DNA of 64,000 bases from an uncultured Collinsella sp. (GCA_947001705.1 CAMQHT010000003.1:1-64000), one strand, 5' to 3'; positions 9,480-20,081 are shown, numbered from the stretch's first letter. Made by a program: numbers and translations. The notes: generated from the letters alone by a model not told the origin.

Positions 9480-10584
9480 AATGACCGTTGCTATTGCAGC
9501 CGGCGGCACGGCAGGACACATCAACCCCGCGCTCGCCTTGGCCGAAGAACTGCGTGACCGTGGCCACCACGTTGTGTTCGTGGGCCAGTCGCGCAAGCTC
9601 GAGGGTCGTTTGGTCCCCGAGGCTGGGTTTGATTTTGTGCCCATTACGGTCACGGGCTTCGACCGCTCCCGTCCTTGGACGGCGCTGACCTCGCTGTGGC
9701 GTGTCAATAAGGCCAAGCGTGCGCTCGCCAATCATTTCTCAAAGGTCGGCAAGCCCGATGCCGCCATCGGTTTTGGTGCCTATGTCGAGGTTCCGCTGCT
9801 TGGGTGGTGCAAGGGCGCAGGCGTTCCGTATCTGCTGCATGAGCAGAACTCTGTTCCGGGCCTGGCCAACAAGATGATGAACTCCCACGCCGCCCGCGTG
9901 TGCATCTCGGTGCCGGCAGCGCGTTCGGTCTTTGAGCGCGAAGGTGACCCTGACCATGTGCTCATGACCGGCAACCCCGTACGTCGCTCGGTGATCGAGG
10001 GCGATCGCGCTCGTGGCCGCAAGGCACTTGACGTTCCCGAGGACGCTACGCTGCTGCTCGTCTTTGGCGGTTCACTTGGCGCCCAGCACCTCAACGAGCG
10101 CGTGACTTCGCTCAAAAACGAACTGCTTTCGCGCAAGAACCTCTATGTGTTGCATTCGACGGGTGCCGACGGCTTTGAGGAGACCGAGCACGCTTTGGCG
10201 CTGACGCCCGAGGAGGCGAAGCGTTACCGCGTCCAGCCTTACATCGACAACATGGGCGATATGCTGGCTGCTGCCGATTTGGTGCTCTCGCGTTCGGGTG
10301 CATCGAGCGTGGCCGAGATCGCTGCGCTCGCCGTGCCCTCGGTGCTCGTGCCGTATCCGCATGCGACGGCCGACCACCAAACCACCAATGCTCGTTATCT
10401 GGTCGACGCCGGGGCCGGCGTGCTCTGCGCCGATGCCGATATCGACGGTTCTGCCTTTGCCGATGAGCTGCTGCACCTGGTCGATGACGCGGCGGCGCGC
10501 GACGCCATGCGTCAGGCGGCGCGTGGTTTGGCTCAGGATAGAGCCGCCGCTCTTCTGGCGGATGCGGTAGAGGGTTTGCGTTAG
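9469..10584 (+). CDS. murG: Lipid II synthase MurG
   Basis: MurG transfers GlcNAc from UDP-GlcNAc to lipid I at the inner face of the membrane. The GT-B protein of 371 residues begins with the diagnostic glycine loop AIAAGGTAGHINPALALA and has VGQSRKLE, HEQNSVPG, VFGGSLGAQHLN, and the UDP-GlcNAc site LVLSRSGASSVAEI. ATG 9469 is chosen, preceded by AAGGGAC; GTG 9451 is an in-frame upstream alternative. The start lies inside the end of ftsW. About 97 bases separate it from murC. Confidence 0.95.
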   Translation: MTDKMTVAIAAGGTAGHINPALALAEELRDRGHHVVFVGQSRKLEGRLVPEAGFDFVPITVTGFDRSRPWTALTSLWRVNKAKRALANHFSKVGKPDAAIGFGAYVEVPLLGWCKGAGVPYLLHEQNSVPGLANKMMNSHAARVCISVPAARSVFEREGDPDHVLMTGNPVRRSVIEGDRARGRKALDVPEDATLLLVFGGSLGAQHLNERVTSLKNELLSRKNLYVLHSTGADGFEETEHALALTPEEAKRYRVQPYIDNMGDMLAAADLVLSRSGASSVAEIAALAVPSVLVPYPHATADHQTTNARYLVDAGAGVLCADADIDGSAFADELLHLVDDAAARDAMRQAARGLAQDRAAALLADAVEGLR

Positions 10585-10681
10585 TTAGACGGGATATCTT
10601 CGGTCGCCCTCGCGCTGATGCGGTAGGTGCGGTACAGTTAACGGGTTACAGGCAGTGTTTACGCAAGGAGTACACGAGCAC

Positions 10682-12100
10682 ATGGCTGATTCCCAGACTG
10701 CAACCTCCGCGCCCGAGTTTAAGAGCGCCCACTTTATCGGTATCGGCGGCGCCGGCATGAGCGGCATCGCCCTCGTTCTGCACGAGCGCGGTTATGCCGT
10801 TACCGGCTCCGACCTTAAGACGTCACGTTATATCCGCCAGCTTACCCGCGCTGGTGTGAAGGTGCATGTGGGCCATGAGGCCGCCACGATCGACGAGGTT
10901 AAGCCCGACGTGGTTGTTGTCTCCACCGCTATTCCGGAATCCAACCCTGAACTCGTGCGCGCTCGCGAGCTTGGTATTCCCGTGTGGCCCCGTGCCAAGA
11001 TGCTCTCTGCTTTGGGCCACGGCTACACCACCGTCGCTGTTGCCGGCACGCATGGCAAGACCACCACGTCTTCGATGTGTGCCACCATGCTCGACCGCAT
11101 GGGTCTGGATCCGAGCTTCCTGATCGGTGGCATCGTCGAGGGCTATGACACGAACGGCAAGAACGGCTCGGGCGACTACTTTGTCGCCGAGGCCGACGAG
11201 TCCGACAGCTCCTTCCTGTTCCTGAACCCCAACGTAGTCATTGTGACCAACGTCGAGGCCGACCACCTCGATCACTACTCGGGTATCGAGGAGATCGAGG
11301 CAACTTTCGCCAAATTCATGAGCCTGGTGGGCGAGGACGGCACCGTCATCGTCTGCGGTGAGGACCCGCATCTGGTCGAGCTCGCCAAGTCGACGGGCCG
11401 TCACGTGCTTTCCTACGGCTTTGCCGAGAGCAACGACATCGTCTGCATGCACCCGGATGTCAAGGGCATCCAGAGTGACTTTATCGTTCGCTTTGAGGAC
11501 GGCACTGAGCGCGCTGTGGAGATCAAGAGCAATCCCGGTCGCCACAACATGCTCAACGCCACGGCGGTGCTCACCGTCGCCCATGTCCTGGGCCTTGACA
11601 TCGACGCCGCCGCCAAGGCGCTCTCGAGCTTTGAGGGCGTCCGCCGTCGCTTTACCCACGTGGGCGATATCGATGGCATCACCGTGGTCGATGATTACGG
11701 CCATCACCCCACCGAGATCAAGGCGACGCTTGCTGCCGCTTCGTCGCTGGGTTACAAGCACGTCGACGTCGTGTTCCAGCCGCACCGCTATTCGCGCCTG
11801 CAGGCCCTGTGCGACGACTTTGCCGATGCATTTGCCAATGCCGATAAACTGCTGCTGATTGATGTGTTCTCGGCTGGCGAGATGCCCATTCCGGGTGTCA
11901 CCTCTAAGATGCTCGCCGATACCGTGCGCGCCAAGCATCCTGGCAAGGAGGTCGTGTACTGCTCCAGCCGTCTTGAGCTCAATCAGGAGCTCGAGCAGAT
12001 GGTGGGCGAGGGCGACCTGCTGCTCACCATGGGTGCCGGCGACGTTACGACCGTCGGTCCCGAGTTCATTGAGTATCTGACTGCCAAGAAAGACGCTTAA
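10682..12100 (+). CDS. murC: UDP-MurNAc:L-alanine ligase MurC
   Basis: MurC starts peptide-stem synthesis by joining L-Ala to UDP-MurNAc. The 472-residue protein has the N-terminal FIGIGGAGMSGIA nucleotide-sugar motif near residue 17, ATP loop AGTHGKTTTSSM, the AEADESDSSFL segment, NVEADHLDHY, and C-terminal DDYGHHPTEIKATL and FQPHRYSR motifs. ATG 10682 with AAGGAG 12 bases upstream is preferred to GTG 10655. murB begins 5 bases after its stop. Confidence 0.96.
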   Translation: MADSQTATSAPEFKSAHFIGIGGAGMSGIALVLHERGYAVTGSDLKTSRYIRQLTRAGVKVHVGHEAATIDEVKPDVVVVSTAIPESNPELVRARELGIPVWPRAKMLSALGHGYTTVAVAGTHGKTTTSSMCATMLDRMGLDPSFLIGGIVEGYDTNGKNGSGDYFVAEADESDSSFLFLNPNVVIVTNVEADHLDHYSGIEEIEATFAKFMSLVGEDGTVIVCGEDPHLVELAKSTGRHVLSYGFAESNDIVCMHPDVKGIQSDFIVRFEDGTERAVEIKSNPGRHNMLNATAVLTVAHVLGLDIDAAAKALSSFEGVRRRFTHVGDIDGITVVDDYGHHPTEIKATLAAASSLGYKHVDVVFQPHRYSRLQALCDDFADAFANADKLLLIDVFSAGEMPIPGVTSKMLADTVRAKHPGKEVVYCSSRLELNQELEQMVGEGDLLLTMGAGDVTTVGPEFIEYLTAKKDA

Positions 12101-12105
12101 GTCTA

Positions 12106-13017
12106 ATGGGTCTGTTTAACGCCGTCATGGCGCTCTCGGGCATGATCGACACGGATGTGATCGAGGACGAGCGCCTTGCGCGTCATACGAGCTATCGTAT
12201 CGGCGGCAAGGCCGACCTCTTTGTGACGTGCCATAGCTATCATGCCCTCCGCCGCGCCGTGGCGGTGCTCGATCGCGAGCAGGTGCCGTGGGTCATCATC
12301 GGCAAGGGCTCCAATCTGCTGGTTGCCGATGGCGGTTATCGCGGTGCCGTCATTTCGCTCGGACGTGAGTTCCAGCGCACGGTTGTTGCCGATGACGGTT
12401 GTACGCTGACGGTCGGTGCGGGCGTGATGTTTGCGCGCCTGGTCAACGATGCCCTGTCGCGTAGCCTTTCGGGCCTTGAGTTTGCCGTTGGCATTCCTGG
12501 TTCGGTCGGCGGTGCGATATCTATGAATGCCGGCACACGGACCGAGTGGATTGGCTCGCTGGTTGAGGATGTCGTAACGTTTGACCCGGCATCCGGTATC
12601 AAGCATTATGCGGGGTCCGAGATCTCTTGGGGCTACCGCGAATGTAGCCTTCCCCGCAATGAGATCATCCTCGAGTGCGTGCTCAAGCTTAAACCGGCGC
12701 CCAAGGCCGACATTCGCGAGCGCATGGAGCGGTACCTTACAAGGCGCAAGCGTATGCAGCCCATGGGTCGCGCATCCTGCGGGTCTGTCTTTCGCAACCC
12801 GCCCGATGCGAGTGTGGGCAAGCTTATCGAGGATTGTGGATTAAAGGGTTTTTCGATTGGCGGCGCGGAAGTTTCGCCCGTTCACGCTAATTTTATCGTT
12901 AATAACGGAACTGCCTCGGCCGATGACGTTGCCGCGGTTATCAGACATGTGCACGGAAAGGTGAGGGAGGCGTATGGCATCGAGCTCAGACCGGAAGTTA
13001 AATTCCTCGGCTTCTAG
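12106..13017 (+). CDS. murB: UDP-N-acetylenolpyruvoylglucosamine reductase MurB
   Basis: MurB reduces UDP-GlcNAc-enolpyruvate to UDP-MurNAc with NADPH and FAD. The 303-residue protein has the FAD-binding signatures TSYRIGGKADL, IGKGSNLLVADGG and the GIPGSVGGAISMNAG loop. GRASCGSVFRNP carries the catalytic Ser, and GFSIGGAEVSPVHANFIVN lies near the C-terminus. This arrangement, without the E. coli type insertions, is the short type II form. ATG 12106 follows murC by 5 bases. Its last 44 bases overlap ftsQ. Confidence 0.95.
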   Translation: MGLFNAVMALSGMIDTDVIEDERLARHTSYRIGGKADLFVTCHSYHALRRAVAVLDREQVPWVIIGKGSNLLVADGGYRGAVISLGREFQRTVVADDGCTLTVGAGVMFARLVNDALSRSLSGLEFAVGIPGSVGGAISMNAGTRTEWIGSLVEDVVTFDPASGIKHYAGSEISWGYRECSLPRNEIILECVLKLKPAPKADIRERMERYLTRRKRMQPMGRASCGSVFRNPPDASVGKLIEDCGLKGFSIGGAEVSPVHANFIVNNGTASADDVAAVIRHVHGKVREAYGIELRPEVKFLGF

Positions 13018-14230
13018 AGCATCGAAACCCACCTTCCGCCGCGCCGGAGGGCGTTCCGGCGCGCCTGCCAAACCTCAACGCAATACCGTCGCGCACTCTA
13101 AGTCTGTCGGGCATGCTCGACAGACCAGTCGTCCGGTCGTCGGCTCGCAGCTCGGTAATCGTCCGGCCGCAAAAAAGTCCTCGCGTCCCTCGGTGACGTC
13201 AAAGCCTGTTATGGGCACCAAGCCTGCCCGTCCCATGGCAGCTCCCAAGCCCTCGACGGGAACTAAAGCGGCGCGTCCAGGTCTCACGCTGGGCGCATCG
13301 AAACCGCGCTCGCTGACATCGGTGCCGGCTACCGCCAAGAAGCCTTCGAGTAAAAAAGGTTTCAACCCGTTATCTTCACTTGGAGCGATGGCAAATAAAA
13401 CATCAGACGCCGCTTCTGTCGTTACAGGCAAAGGCAAAATCGTGGGCGGTGTTCTGGCCGTCTTGGCCGTGCTCGTCGTCGTTGCCATCGTGGTGATCAA
13501 CTCTGGACTGTTTACTGCCACTGATATTCAGATTCAAGGCAGCGAGCATGTGACGAAGCACGATGCTATCCAGCTGATCGACTTGCCCGAGGGAACGTCG
13601 CTTTTTAACGTCGATCCCGACCAGATTACCGAGGATCTCAAGCAGAACCCGTGGGTTTCGGGCGTGGATGTCCAGCGCCAGTTTCCCCATACGCTTATCA
13701 TCACGCCGACGGAGCGTAAAGTTATCGCCATTGCGTATATCAGCTCCGACGACCTTGCCTGGGCTATCGGAGACGATGACACCTGGATCGCCCCGCTGTC
13801 GACGTCGGTCGAAGTGGACGACCAGGGCAACGTCATCACGACAGGGCAGGGCTCAAATACCTTGACCGGAATCGATGCCGCGCTGGCGCTCGCCAAGCAT
13901 TATGGCGCGGTGTTGTTGACTGATGTCTCGGCGGATGTCGCTCCGGTTTCCGGCCAGGCGGTGAACTCCAAAGCCGTTAAGGCCGGCCTGGATTATGTGC
14001 GTGGTTTTTCGAGCGAGTTCTTGGGACAAGTCAAGGATATTTCCACGCCTTCGGTCGAAGCTATCTCGGCAAACCTCAATAACGGCATTGAGGTGTCGCT
14101 GGGCGATTCGGACGATATCGCCAAGAAGGAACGCGTAGTCACCAAGTTGCTTTCGCAGGTAGAGGGCGTAACGTATATCAATGTGCGCTCTCCGGGCAAC
14201 TACACATTTAGGAATGCTCCGACCTCGTAG
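12974..14230 (+). CDS. ftsQ: Cell division protein FtsQ/DivIB
   Basis: FtsQ/DivIB is a bitopic divisome protein that regulates FtsWI with FtsL and FtsB/DivIC. The 418-residue product has a very long basic tail of about 155 residues rich in Ala, Pro, Lys and Ser. One membrane helix follows (about 157-178), then a POTRA domain beginning FTATDIQIQGSEHVTKHDA, and a beta-rich domain ending with an SPGNYTFRN segment. Length exceeds most homologs because of the tail. ATG 12974 has GGAGG only 3 bases upstream and lies within the end of murB, so the exact start is uncertain. ftsA does not follow. Confidence 0.88.
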   Translation: MASSSDRKLNSSASRASKPTFRRAGGRSGAPAKPQRNTVAHSKSVGHARQTSRPVVGSQLGNRPAAKKSSRPSVTSKPVMGTKPARPMAAPKPSTGTKAARPGLTLGASKPRSLTSVPATAKKPSSKKGFNPLSSLGAMANKTSDAASVVTGKGKIVGGVLAVLAVLVVVAIVVINSGLFTATDIQIQGSEHVTKHDAIQLIDLPEGTSLFNVDPDQITEDLKQNPWVSGVDVQRQFPHTLIITPTERKVIAIAYISSDDLAWAIGDDDTWIAPLSTSVEVDDQGNVITTGQGSNTLTGIDAALALAKHYGAVLLTDVSADVAPVSGQAVNSKAVKAGLDYVRGFSSEFLGQVKDISTPSVEAISANLNNGIEVSLGDSDDIAKKERVVTKLLSQVEGVTYINVRSPGNYTFRNAPTS

Positions 14231-14429
14231 CGCTGGTTGATGCTTTGTTGAGGGGCCATACCACGCCGTTTATCTGGTTTGTTTGGTTTTCACGGTCAAT
14301 TATTTGACTGATACGTTCATAATGTGCAAACATAATACGGTTTACCTTTGCATTTACTTTCAACCTGAAGGTTAATGTGCGCAGGGGTCGACCCATGCTA
14401 TGGCTATAACCTTTGTTCGGAGGACCGAC
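14231..14429 (+). promoter_or_regulatory. AT-rich leader region upstream of ftsZ
   Basis: This 199-base gap separates ftsQ from ftsZ and is clearly more AT-rich than its surroundings. It contains possible -10 boxes (TAATAC near 14334) and a small AACCT-GA-AGGTT hairpin. ftsZ often has its own promoters, and this is the only sizeable gap in the cluster before it. No promoter can be fixed from the sequence alone. Confidence 0.4.
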
Positions 14430-15584
14430 ATGCACGAGACAGAGATCAACAACTACCTTGCCGTCATTAAGGTGGTCGGCGTCGGCGGCGGCGGTACCAA
14501 CGCGGTCAATCGAATGATCGAAGAGGGCATCCGCGGCGTCGAGTTTGTTGCCATCAACACCGATGCTCAGGCACTCGCGATCTCTGATGCCGATATCAAG
14601 GTGCACATCGGCACCGACCTTACCCGCGGCCTGGGCGCCGGCGCCAATCCCGAGGTTGGCCGCAAGGCTGCCGATGAGTCCCGCGACGACATCGCCGAGG
14701 CGCTCGCTGGCGCCGACATGGTGTTTATCACCTGCGGCGAGGGCGGCGGCACCGGTACCGGCGCTGCTCCCATCGTTGCCGATATCGCGATGAACGAGGT
14801 CGGCGCACTGACCGTCGCCGTCGTGACCAAGCCCTTCACCTTCGAGGGCCGCAAGCGCAAGAAGAGCGCCGAGGAGGGCATCAAGACCCTCTCCGATTGC
14901 GTCGACACCATGATCGTCATTCCTAACGATAAGCTGCTCGACATCGCCGAGAAGAAGACCACCATGCTCGAGGCCTTCGCGATTGCCGATGGCGTCCTTT
15001 CCCAGGGCACCCAGGGCATCACCGACCTCATCACCGTCCCCGGTATCATCAACCTGGACTTCGCCGATGTTAAGACCATCATGAAGCAGGCCGGTACCGC
15101 CATGATGGGTATCGGTACCTCTTCTGGGGATACTCGTGCCGTCGACGCTGCCCAGCAGGCCATCTCCAGCCCGCTGCTCGAGAGCTCCATCGATGGTGCC
15201 ACGCGCGTGCTGCTCTCCATCGCCGGTTCCAAGGACCTGGGCATCCAGGAGATCAGCGACGCCGCCGACGTTGTCGCCAACGCCGTCGACCCCGAGGCCA
15301 ACATCATCTTCGGTACCGTTGTCGACGAGTCCCTGGGCGATCAGGTGCGTATCACCGTCATCGCTACGGGCTTCTCCGACTCCAACGTCAACCGTCAGGA
15401 TGAGCTCTTTGCTGCTCAGCAGTCTCAGAGCAAGGCCGCTGCCTCCGCTGAGCCGCAGCGCACCGCTCCGGCTGCCAGCCCGGCTCAGGCCGCTCCGACC
15501 CGCAACGTCGGTGGTACCGAGCTGCCCAACTTTGGCAACGACCAGTTCGAGCTTCCCGACTTCCTGAAGCGCGGTAGCTTCTAG
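14430..15584 (+). CDS. ftsZ: Cell division GTPase FtsZ
   Basis: FtsZ is the tubulin-like GTPase that forms the Z ring. The 384-residue protein carries the N-terminal [13 protein letters not shown] loop, the tubulin signature [10 protein letters not shown], and the T7 segment [10 protein letters not shown]. An Ala/Pro-rich linker (about 325-360) leads to a conserved tail ending in LPDFLKR, which binds partners such as SepF. ATG 14430 has an excellent CGGAGGAC site. The gene is followed by a strong terminator. With ftsA absent, SepF encoded downstream is the likely membrane anchor. Confidence 0.98.
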   Translation: MHETEINNYLAVIKVVGVGGGGTNAVNRMIEEGIRGVEFVAINTDAQALAISDADIKVHIGTDLTRGLGAGANPEVGRKAADESRDDIAEALAGADMVFITCGEGGGTGTGAAPIVADIAMNEVGALTVAVVTKPFTFEGRKRKKSAEEGIKTLSDCVDTMIVIPNDKLLDIAEKKTTMLEAFAIADGVLSQGTQGITDLITVPGIINLDFADVKTIMKQAGTAMMGIGTSSGDTRAVDAAQQAISSPLLESSIDGATRVLLSIAGSKDLGIQEISDAADVVANAVDPEANIIFGTVVDESLGDQVRITVIATGFSDSNVNRQDELFAAQQSQSKAAASAEPQRTAPAASPAQAAPTRNVGGTELPNFGNDQFELPDFLKRGSF

Positions 15585-15606
15585 TTCGTTTTTCTCAACG
15601 ACCTGC

Positions 15607-15641
15607 ACGGGGTGTGTCCATTTGGATGCACCCCGTTTTGT
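15607..15641 (+). terminator. Intrinsic terminator after ftsZ
   Basis: A 13-bp perfect stem, ACGGGGTGTGTCC pairing with GGATGCACCCCGT allowing one G.U, has a 4-base loop and is followed by TTTTG. It ends the dcw transcript 22 bases after the ftsZ stop. Confidence 0.85.
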
Positions 15642-15794
15642 TTCTCGTTTGTAAACGAAAGCCTCCAATCTCCTTACGTTCCCTTTACGTTTGGTCCCTA
15701 CCGCTGCGGGTATCCTTTTAAGGAAGTATGACAGCCGTATAAACGCGGACTGCGCGGCGACGCCGCGGTACTTGTGTTATTAGGAGGCTTTAGT

Positions 15795-16595
15795 ATGGCA
15801 GCACGTGCGGACAACGTTTCGCGTGTCGACCATGATGGAGTTACGTTGGTGGAGGGCGCGACATCCGATGTCCGCTTTGCCTTTACCGAGCGCACCGGTG
15901 GCGTTTCTGAAGATGCGTGCTCCTCGCTCAACCTGGGCTCGCATGTAGGCGATGACCCCTTTGCTGTTCAAGAAAATCGTCGTCGAGCGCTCGAAGCTAT
16001 GGGTGCCACTGAGTGCGAGCATAATCTGCTCGTGCCCAATCAGGTCCATGGTGACCATATCGTTGCGGTGGCCTCGAACGGCGCCGATGACCTTGAGGAC
16101 GTTCGCGAGCAGATTGCCGAGGGCTGCGATGCCATCGTCTGTACGACCCATGACGTGCCCGTGCTGCTCTGCTTTGCCGACTGCGTTCCCGTGGTGCTGG
16201 TGGCCCCCGGCGGATTTGCCGTGGTGCACTCCGGTTGGAAGGGCACGATTGCACGTATTTCTGCCAAGGCGTGCCAGGCGCTTTGCGATGCTGCCGGCTG
16301 CGATGCGAGCGACGTTTCCGCCTATATCGGCCCCCATATCTTGGCTGACGAATATGAGGTATCCCAGGAACTCATGGACCGCTTTGCCACCGAGTTTTCG
16401 TGCATCGATGCGGGCGCTTCTCGCATGCTCGATCTATCTGCCGCCATTCGTGAGGCGTTGGTAGATATCGGTGTGGACGCGGATAATATCGTGGATACCC
16501 AGCTTTCGACTGTGCGTCAGAACGACCGCTTTTATTCCTACCGTAACGAGGACGGCACCTGTGGGCGCCATGCCGCGATCGGCGTGATGCTATGA
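15795..16595 (+). CDS. pgeF: Purine nucleoside/peptidoglycan-editing laccase-domain protein PgeF (YlmD/YfiH)
   Basis: This protein belongs to the YfiH/YlmD family, known as copper-type oxidoreductase-fold purine nucleoside phosphorylase/deaminases and as the PgeF editing enzyme that removes misplaced L-Ser from peptidoglycan precursors. The 266-residue product has VPVLLCFADCVPVVL and VHSGWKGTIARI, which supply the metal-binding Cys and His, and the C-terminal FYSYRNEDGTCGRHAAIG. ATG 15795 has AGGAGG 7 bases upstream. In other Gram-positives it precedes yggS and sepF; here pstS overlaps its stop (ATGA). Confidence 0.9.
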   Translation: MAARADNVSRVDHDGVTLVEGATSDVRFAFTERTGGVSEDACSSLNLGSHVGDDPFAVQENRRRALEAMGATECEHNLLVPNQVHGDHIVAVASNGADDLEDVREQIAEGCDAIVCTTHDVPVLLCFADCVPVVLVAPGGFAVVHSGWKGTIARISAKACQALCDAAGCDASDVSAYIGPHILADEYEVSQELMDRFATEFSCIDAGASRMLDLSAAIREALVDIGVDADNIVDTQLSTVRQNDRFYSYRNEDGTCGRHAAIGVML

Positions 16596-17428
16596 GAAAG
16601 ATCGTATCGGTCCTGAGCGCCGCTGTGCTTACGCTTACGCTGTGCGCCTGTTCTTCGGGATCTTCTACCTCTTCCATTACCGTGGCCGGCTCCACGACCT
16701 GCCTTCCTATCGCCGAGATTGCGGCAGAGGGCTTTAAGGAGGAGACCGGCATCGACGTGCTCGTTTCCGGTTTGGGCTCTTCCGCTGGCATCGAAGCCGT
16801 CAGCGCTGGCACGGCCGATATCGCCAGCTCCTCCCGTGGACTCAATGCCGACGAACAGGATCTGGGCCTGACTCCCATCGTCATTGCCCACGACGGTATC
16901 GCGGTCATCGTGAACGACGATAACCCGGTCGATAACCTCTCGACCGAGCAGCTCTGCGATATTTACGCCGGCAAGATCACCAACTGGAAAGAAGTCGGTG
17001 GCGAGGACCTGAGGATTCAGGTCATCAACCGAGATGAGGCGTCCGGCACGCGTGAGGCCTTTCGCACCATCGTGATGGACGGCACCCCGTTCGATCGCCG
17101 CTCGGCCGTTCTTTCGGGCACGGGCCAGGTGCGCGACGTGGTATCTCGTTCGCGCGGTGCCATTGGCTACATTTCGCTGGGCTTCGTCGATAGCCTCAAC
17201 GCCAAGACCTCGGTCAAGGCCGTCTCGGTCAATCATGTTGAGGCGTCCGAGAAGACGGTCGCGAGCGGCGGCTATCCCATCTCACGCGACCTTTACTTCT
17301 TTGTGAAGGGTGCGCCTTCGCAGCAGGCGCAGGATTACATCGACTATGTGACATCCGAAAAGATGGACAAGCAGATTCGCGAGGCGGGCTTTATCCCCGT
17401 CACCAACGACGAGAAGGGGAGTGAGTAG
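16592..17428 (+). CDS. pstS: Phosphate ABC transporter substrate-binding lipoprotein PstS
   Basis: PstS captures inorganic phosphate outside the cell for the PstCAB importer. The 278-residue protein has a signal peptide with lipobox LTLCAC (Cys20 predicted lipidated). ITVAGSTTCLPIAE, SGLGSSAGIEAVSAGTADIA and NRDEASGTREAF line the phosphate site. Its start codon overlaps the pgeF stop in the sequence ATGA, so translation should be coupled to pgeF. pstC follows at once. Pst operons are normally under phosphate control; no recognisable PHO box could be placed because there is no gap in front of the gene. Confidence 0.93.
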   Translation: MRKIVSVLSAAVLTLTLCACSSGSSTSSITVAGSTTCLPIAEIAAEGFKEETGIDVLVSGLGSSAGIEAVSAGTADIASSSRGLNADEQDLGLTPIVIAHDGIAVIVNDDNPVDNLSTEQLCDIYAGKITNWKEVGGEDLRIQVINRDEASGTREAFRTIVMDGTPFDRRSAVLSGTGQVRDVVSRSRGAIGYISLGFVDSLNAKTSVKAVSVNHVEASEKTVASGGYPISRDLYFFVKGAPSQQAQDYIDYVTSEKMDKQIREAGFIPVTNDEKGSE

Positions 17429-17429
17429 C

Positions 17430-18356
17430 ATGGAAGCACAGGAAAACTCCCAGACTGAGCAGAATGGTCAGGCGCCCAAGAAGCGCGAGCTGGCGCTCGT
17501 ATCGCGCAGCACCTATATCAAGGAGAAGGCGCTGCAGTGGATCTTCTTTGCCTGCGCGTTCTTGGCGGTTGTTACCGTCATCCTGATTTTTGTCTTTACC
17601 ACGTACTCGGCGCTGCCCGTCTTTACCGACATCGGTCTGGCGGACTTCTTTAGCTTTACGTGGGCGCCCTCTGAGGGTCACTACGGCATCGTGTCGCTGC
17701 TTGCCGGCTCGGGTCTGGTGACCGTCGGCGCGCTCGCCATGGGTGTGCCCCTAGGCGTGGGCACGGCCGTGTATCTGGTCGAGATCGCCAGCAAGCGCGT
17801 GCGCAAGCTCATCAGCCCTGCCGTTGACCTGTTGGCCGGCATCCCTTCTATCATCTATGGCTTCTTTGGCATGATCATCATCCGCCCGTTTATCGCACAA
17901 CTGACCGGCGGTCTTGGTTTTGGCGCGCTGACGGCGTGGTTCGTGCTCGCCATTATGATCGTGCCCACCATCACGACGCTTACCATCGATGCTCTCAATT
18001 CCATTCCCATGGGCATTCGCGAGGCATCGTATGCCATGGGCGCCACCAAGTGGCAGACTATCTATAAGGTCGTGTTACCTGCCGCCAAGCTGGGTATCGT
18101 GGATGCCATCGTGCTGGGTATGGGCCGTGCCATCGGCGAGACCATGGCCGTGCTCATGGTCGTGGGTAACGCCCCGGTTATTCCCGACAGCATTGCGAGC
18201 CCCATCTCGACGCTCACGAGCCAGATTGCGCTCGACATGAGCTATTCCTCGGGTCTGCATCGCTCGGCGCTGTTCGGCATGGGCGTGGTCCTGTTTATCA
18301 TTTCCGCCACGCTGGTGGGCATCGTCCGCCTGGTTTCCAAGAAGAAGAGGGGGTAG
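17430..18356 (+). CDS. pstC: Phosphate ABC transporter permease PstC
   Basis: PstC is one of the two channel subunits of the high-affinity phosphate importer. The 308-residue protein has a hydrophilic N-terminus of about 30 residues and six predicted membrane helices. The EAA loop REASYAMGATKWQTIYKVVLPAAKLGI contacts PstB. GIPSIIYGFFGM and GRAIGETMAVLMVVGNAP are typical of PstC. ATG 17430 is preferred because AAGGGGA lies 10 bases upstream; GTG 17421 is too close to it. pstA begins 3 bases after its stop. Confidence 0.94.
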   Translation: MEAQENSQTEQNGQAPKKRELALVSRSTYIKEKALQWIFFACAFLAVVTVILIFVFTTYSALPVFTDIGLADFFSFTWAPSEGHYGIVSLLAGSGLVTVGALAMGVPLGVGTAVYLVEIASKRVRKLISPAVDLLAGIPSIIYGFFGMIIIRPFIAQLTGGLGFGALTAWFVLAIMIVPTITTLTIDALNSIPMGIREASYAMGATKWQTIYKVVLPAAKLGIVDAIVLGMGRAIGETMAVLMVVGNAPVIPDSIASPISTLTSQIALDMSYSSGLHRSALFGMGVVLFIISATLVGIVRLVSKKKRG

Positions 18357-18359
18357 GCT

Positions 18360-19265
18360 ATGTCCGATTCCGTTGACACGACGGTCGATACGACCTCGTC
18401 GCGCGAGCGCATCAAGCGTGCCCTTTCCCACGGCAAGAAGGGCCGCATCAACAAGGACCTGTCCAACAAGATCATGCTTGGCGTGTTCCGTGCCGCGGCA
18501 TACATCACCACGCTGGTGCTGGTCGCTATCATCGCCTACGTGGTCATTAACGGCCTGCCACACATCTCGCTCGACTTTATCTTCGGTTGGCCCCAGGGCG
18601 TCAACGCCGAGGGCGGTATTTGGCCCACGATCGTCTCGACCGTCTATGTGACGGCGCTCGCCATGCTTATCTGCACGCCGATCGCTGTGCTGGCAGCCGT
18701 CTATCTGGCCGAGTACGCCAAGCAGGGCAAGATCGTCGAGCTCATTCGCTACGCTGCTGACGCTTTGGCCTCGGTGCCCTCCATCGTTATGGGCCTGTTT
18801 GGCTACGCCTTGTTTGTCGAGGCTATGGGTCTGGGCCTTTCGATGGTCTCGGCCGCTCTGGCGCTCGCGCTCTTGATGCTTCCCATCGTCATGCGCACCA
18901 CCGAAGAGGCCATTCGCGCCGTTCCGCGCTATATCCGTTGGGGCGCGTATGGCCTGGGCGCCACCAAGTGGCAGGTTGTCTCCAAGATCGTGCTTCCTTC
19001 TGCCTTTGGCCGTATTGCCACGGGCATTGTCCTTGCCATCGGCCGTGCCATTGGCGAGACCGCCGTGGTGCTCTACACCATGGGCCAGGCCATCAATCTA
19101 CCTATCTCGCCGCTCGATTCCGGCCGCCCCATGACCGTTCACCTGTACCTGCTTGCCAACGACGGCATCAACATGAACGCAGCCTACGGCACCGCGCTCT
19201 TGCTGATGGTGATCATTCTGGCCTTCAACCTGTTTGCGCGCTTCCTGTCGCGCAAGCGTCGCTAG
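18360..19265 (+). CDS. pstA: Phosphate ABC transporter permease PstA
   Basis: PstA is the second channel subunit of the phosphate importer. The 301-residue protein has a cytoplasmic N-terminus of about 40 residues and six predicted helices. The EAA loop is YGLGATKWQVVSKIVLPSAF, followed by GIVLAIGRAIGETAVVLYTMGQA. Family segments LASVPSIVMGLFGYALFV and LLMLPIVMRTTEEAIRAVP are clear. ATG 18360 overlaps the end of the pstC ribosome region with GAGGGGG upstream. pstB follows 12 bases later. Confidence 0.94.
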   Translation: MSDSVDTTVDTTSSRERIKRALSHGKKGRINKDLSNKIMLGVFRAAAYITTLVLVAIIAYVVINGLPHISLDFIFGWPQGVNAEGGIWPTIVSTVYVTALAMLICTPIAVLAAVYLAEYAKQGKIVELIRYAADALASVPSIVMGLFGYALFVEAMGLGLSMVSAALALALLMLPIVMRTTEEAIRAVPRYIRWGAYGLGATKWQVVSKIVLPSAFGRIATGIVLAIGRAIGETAVVLYTMGQAINLPISPLDSGRPMTVHLYLLANDGINMNAAYGTALLLMVIILAFNLFARFLSRKRR

Positions 19266-19277
19266 TTAAGGAGTCCC

Positions 19278-20081
<804 letters not shown>

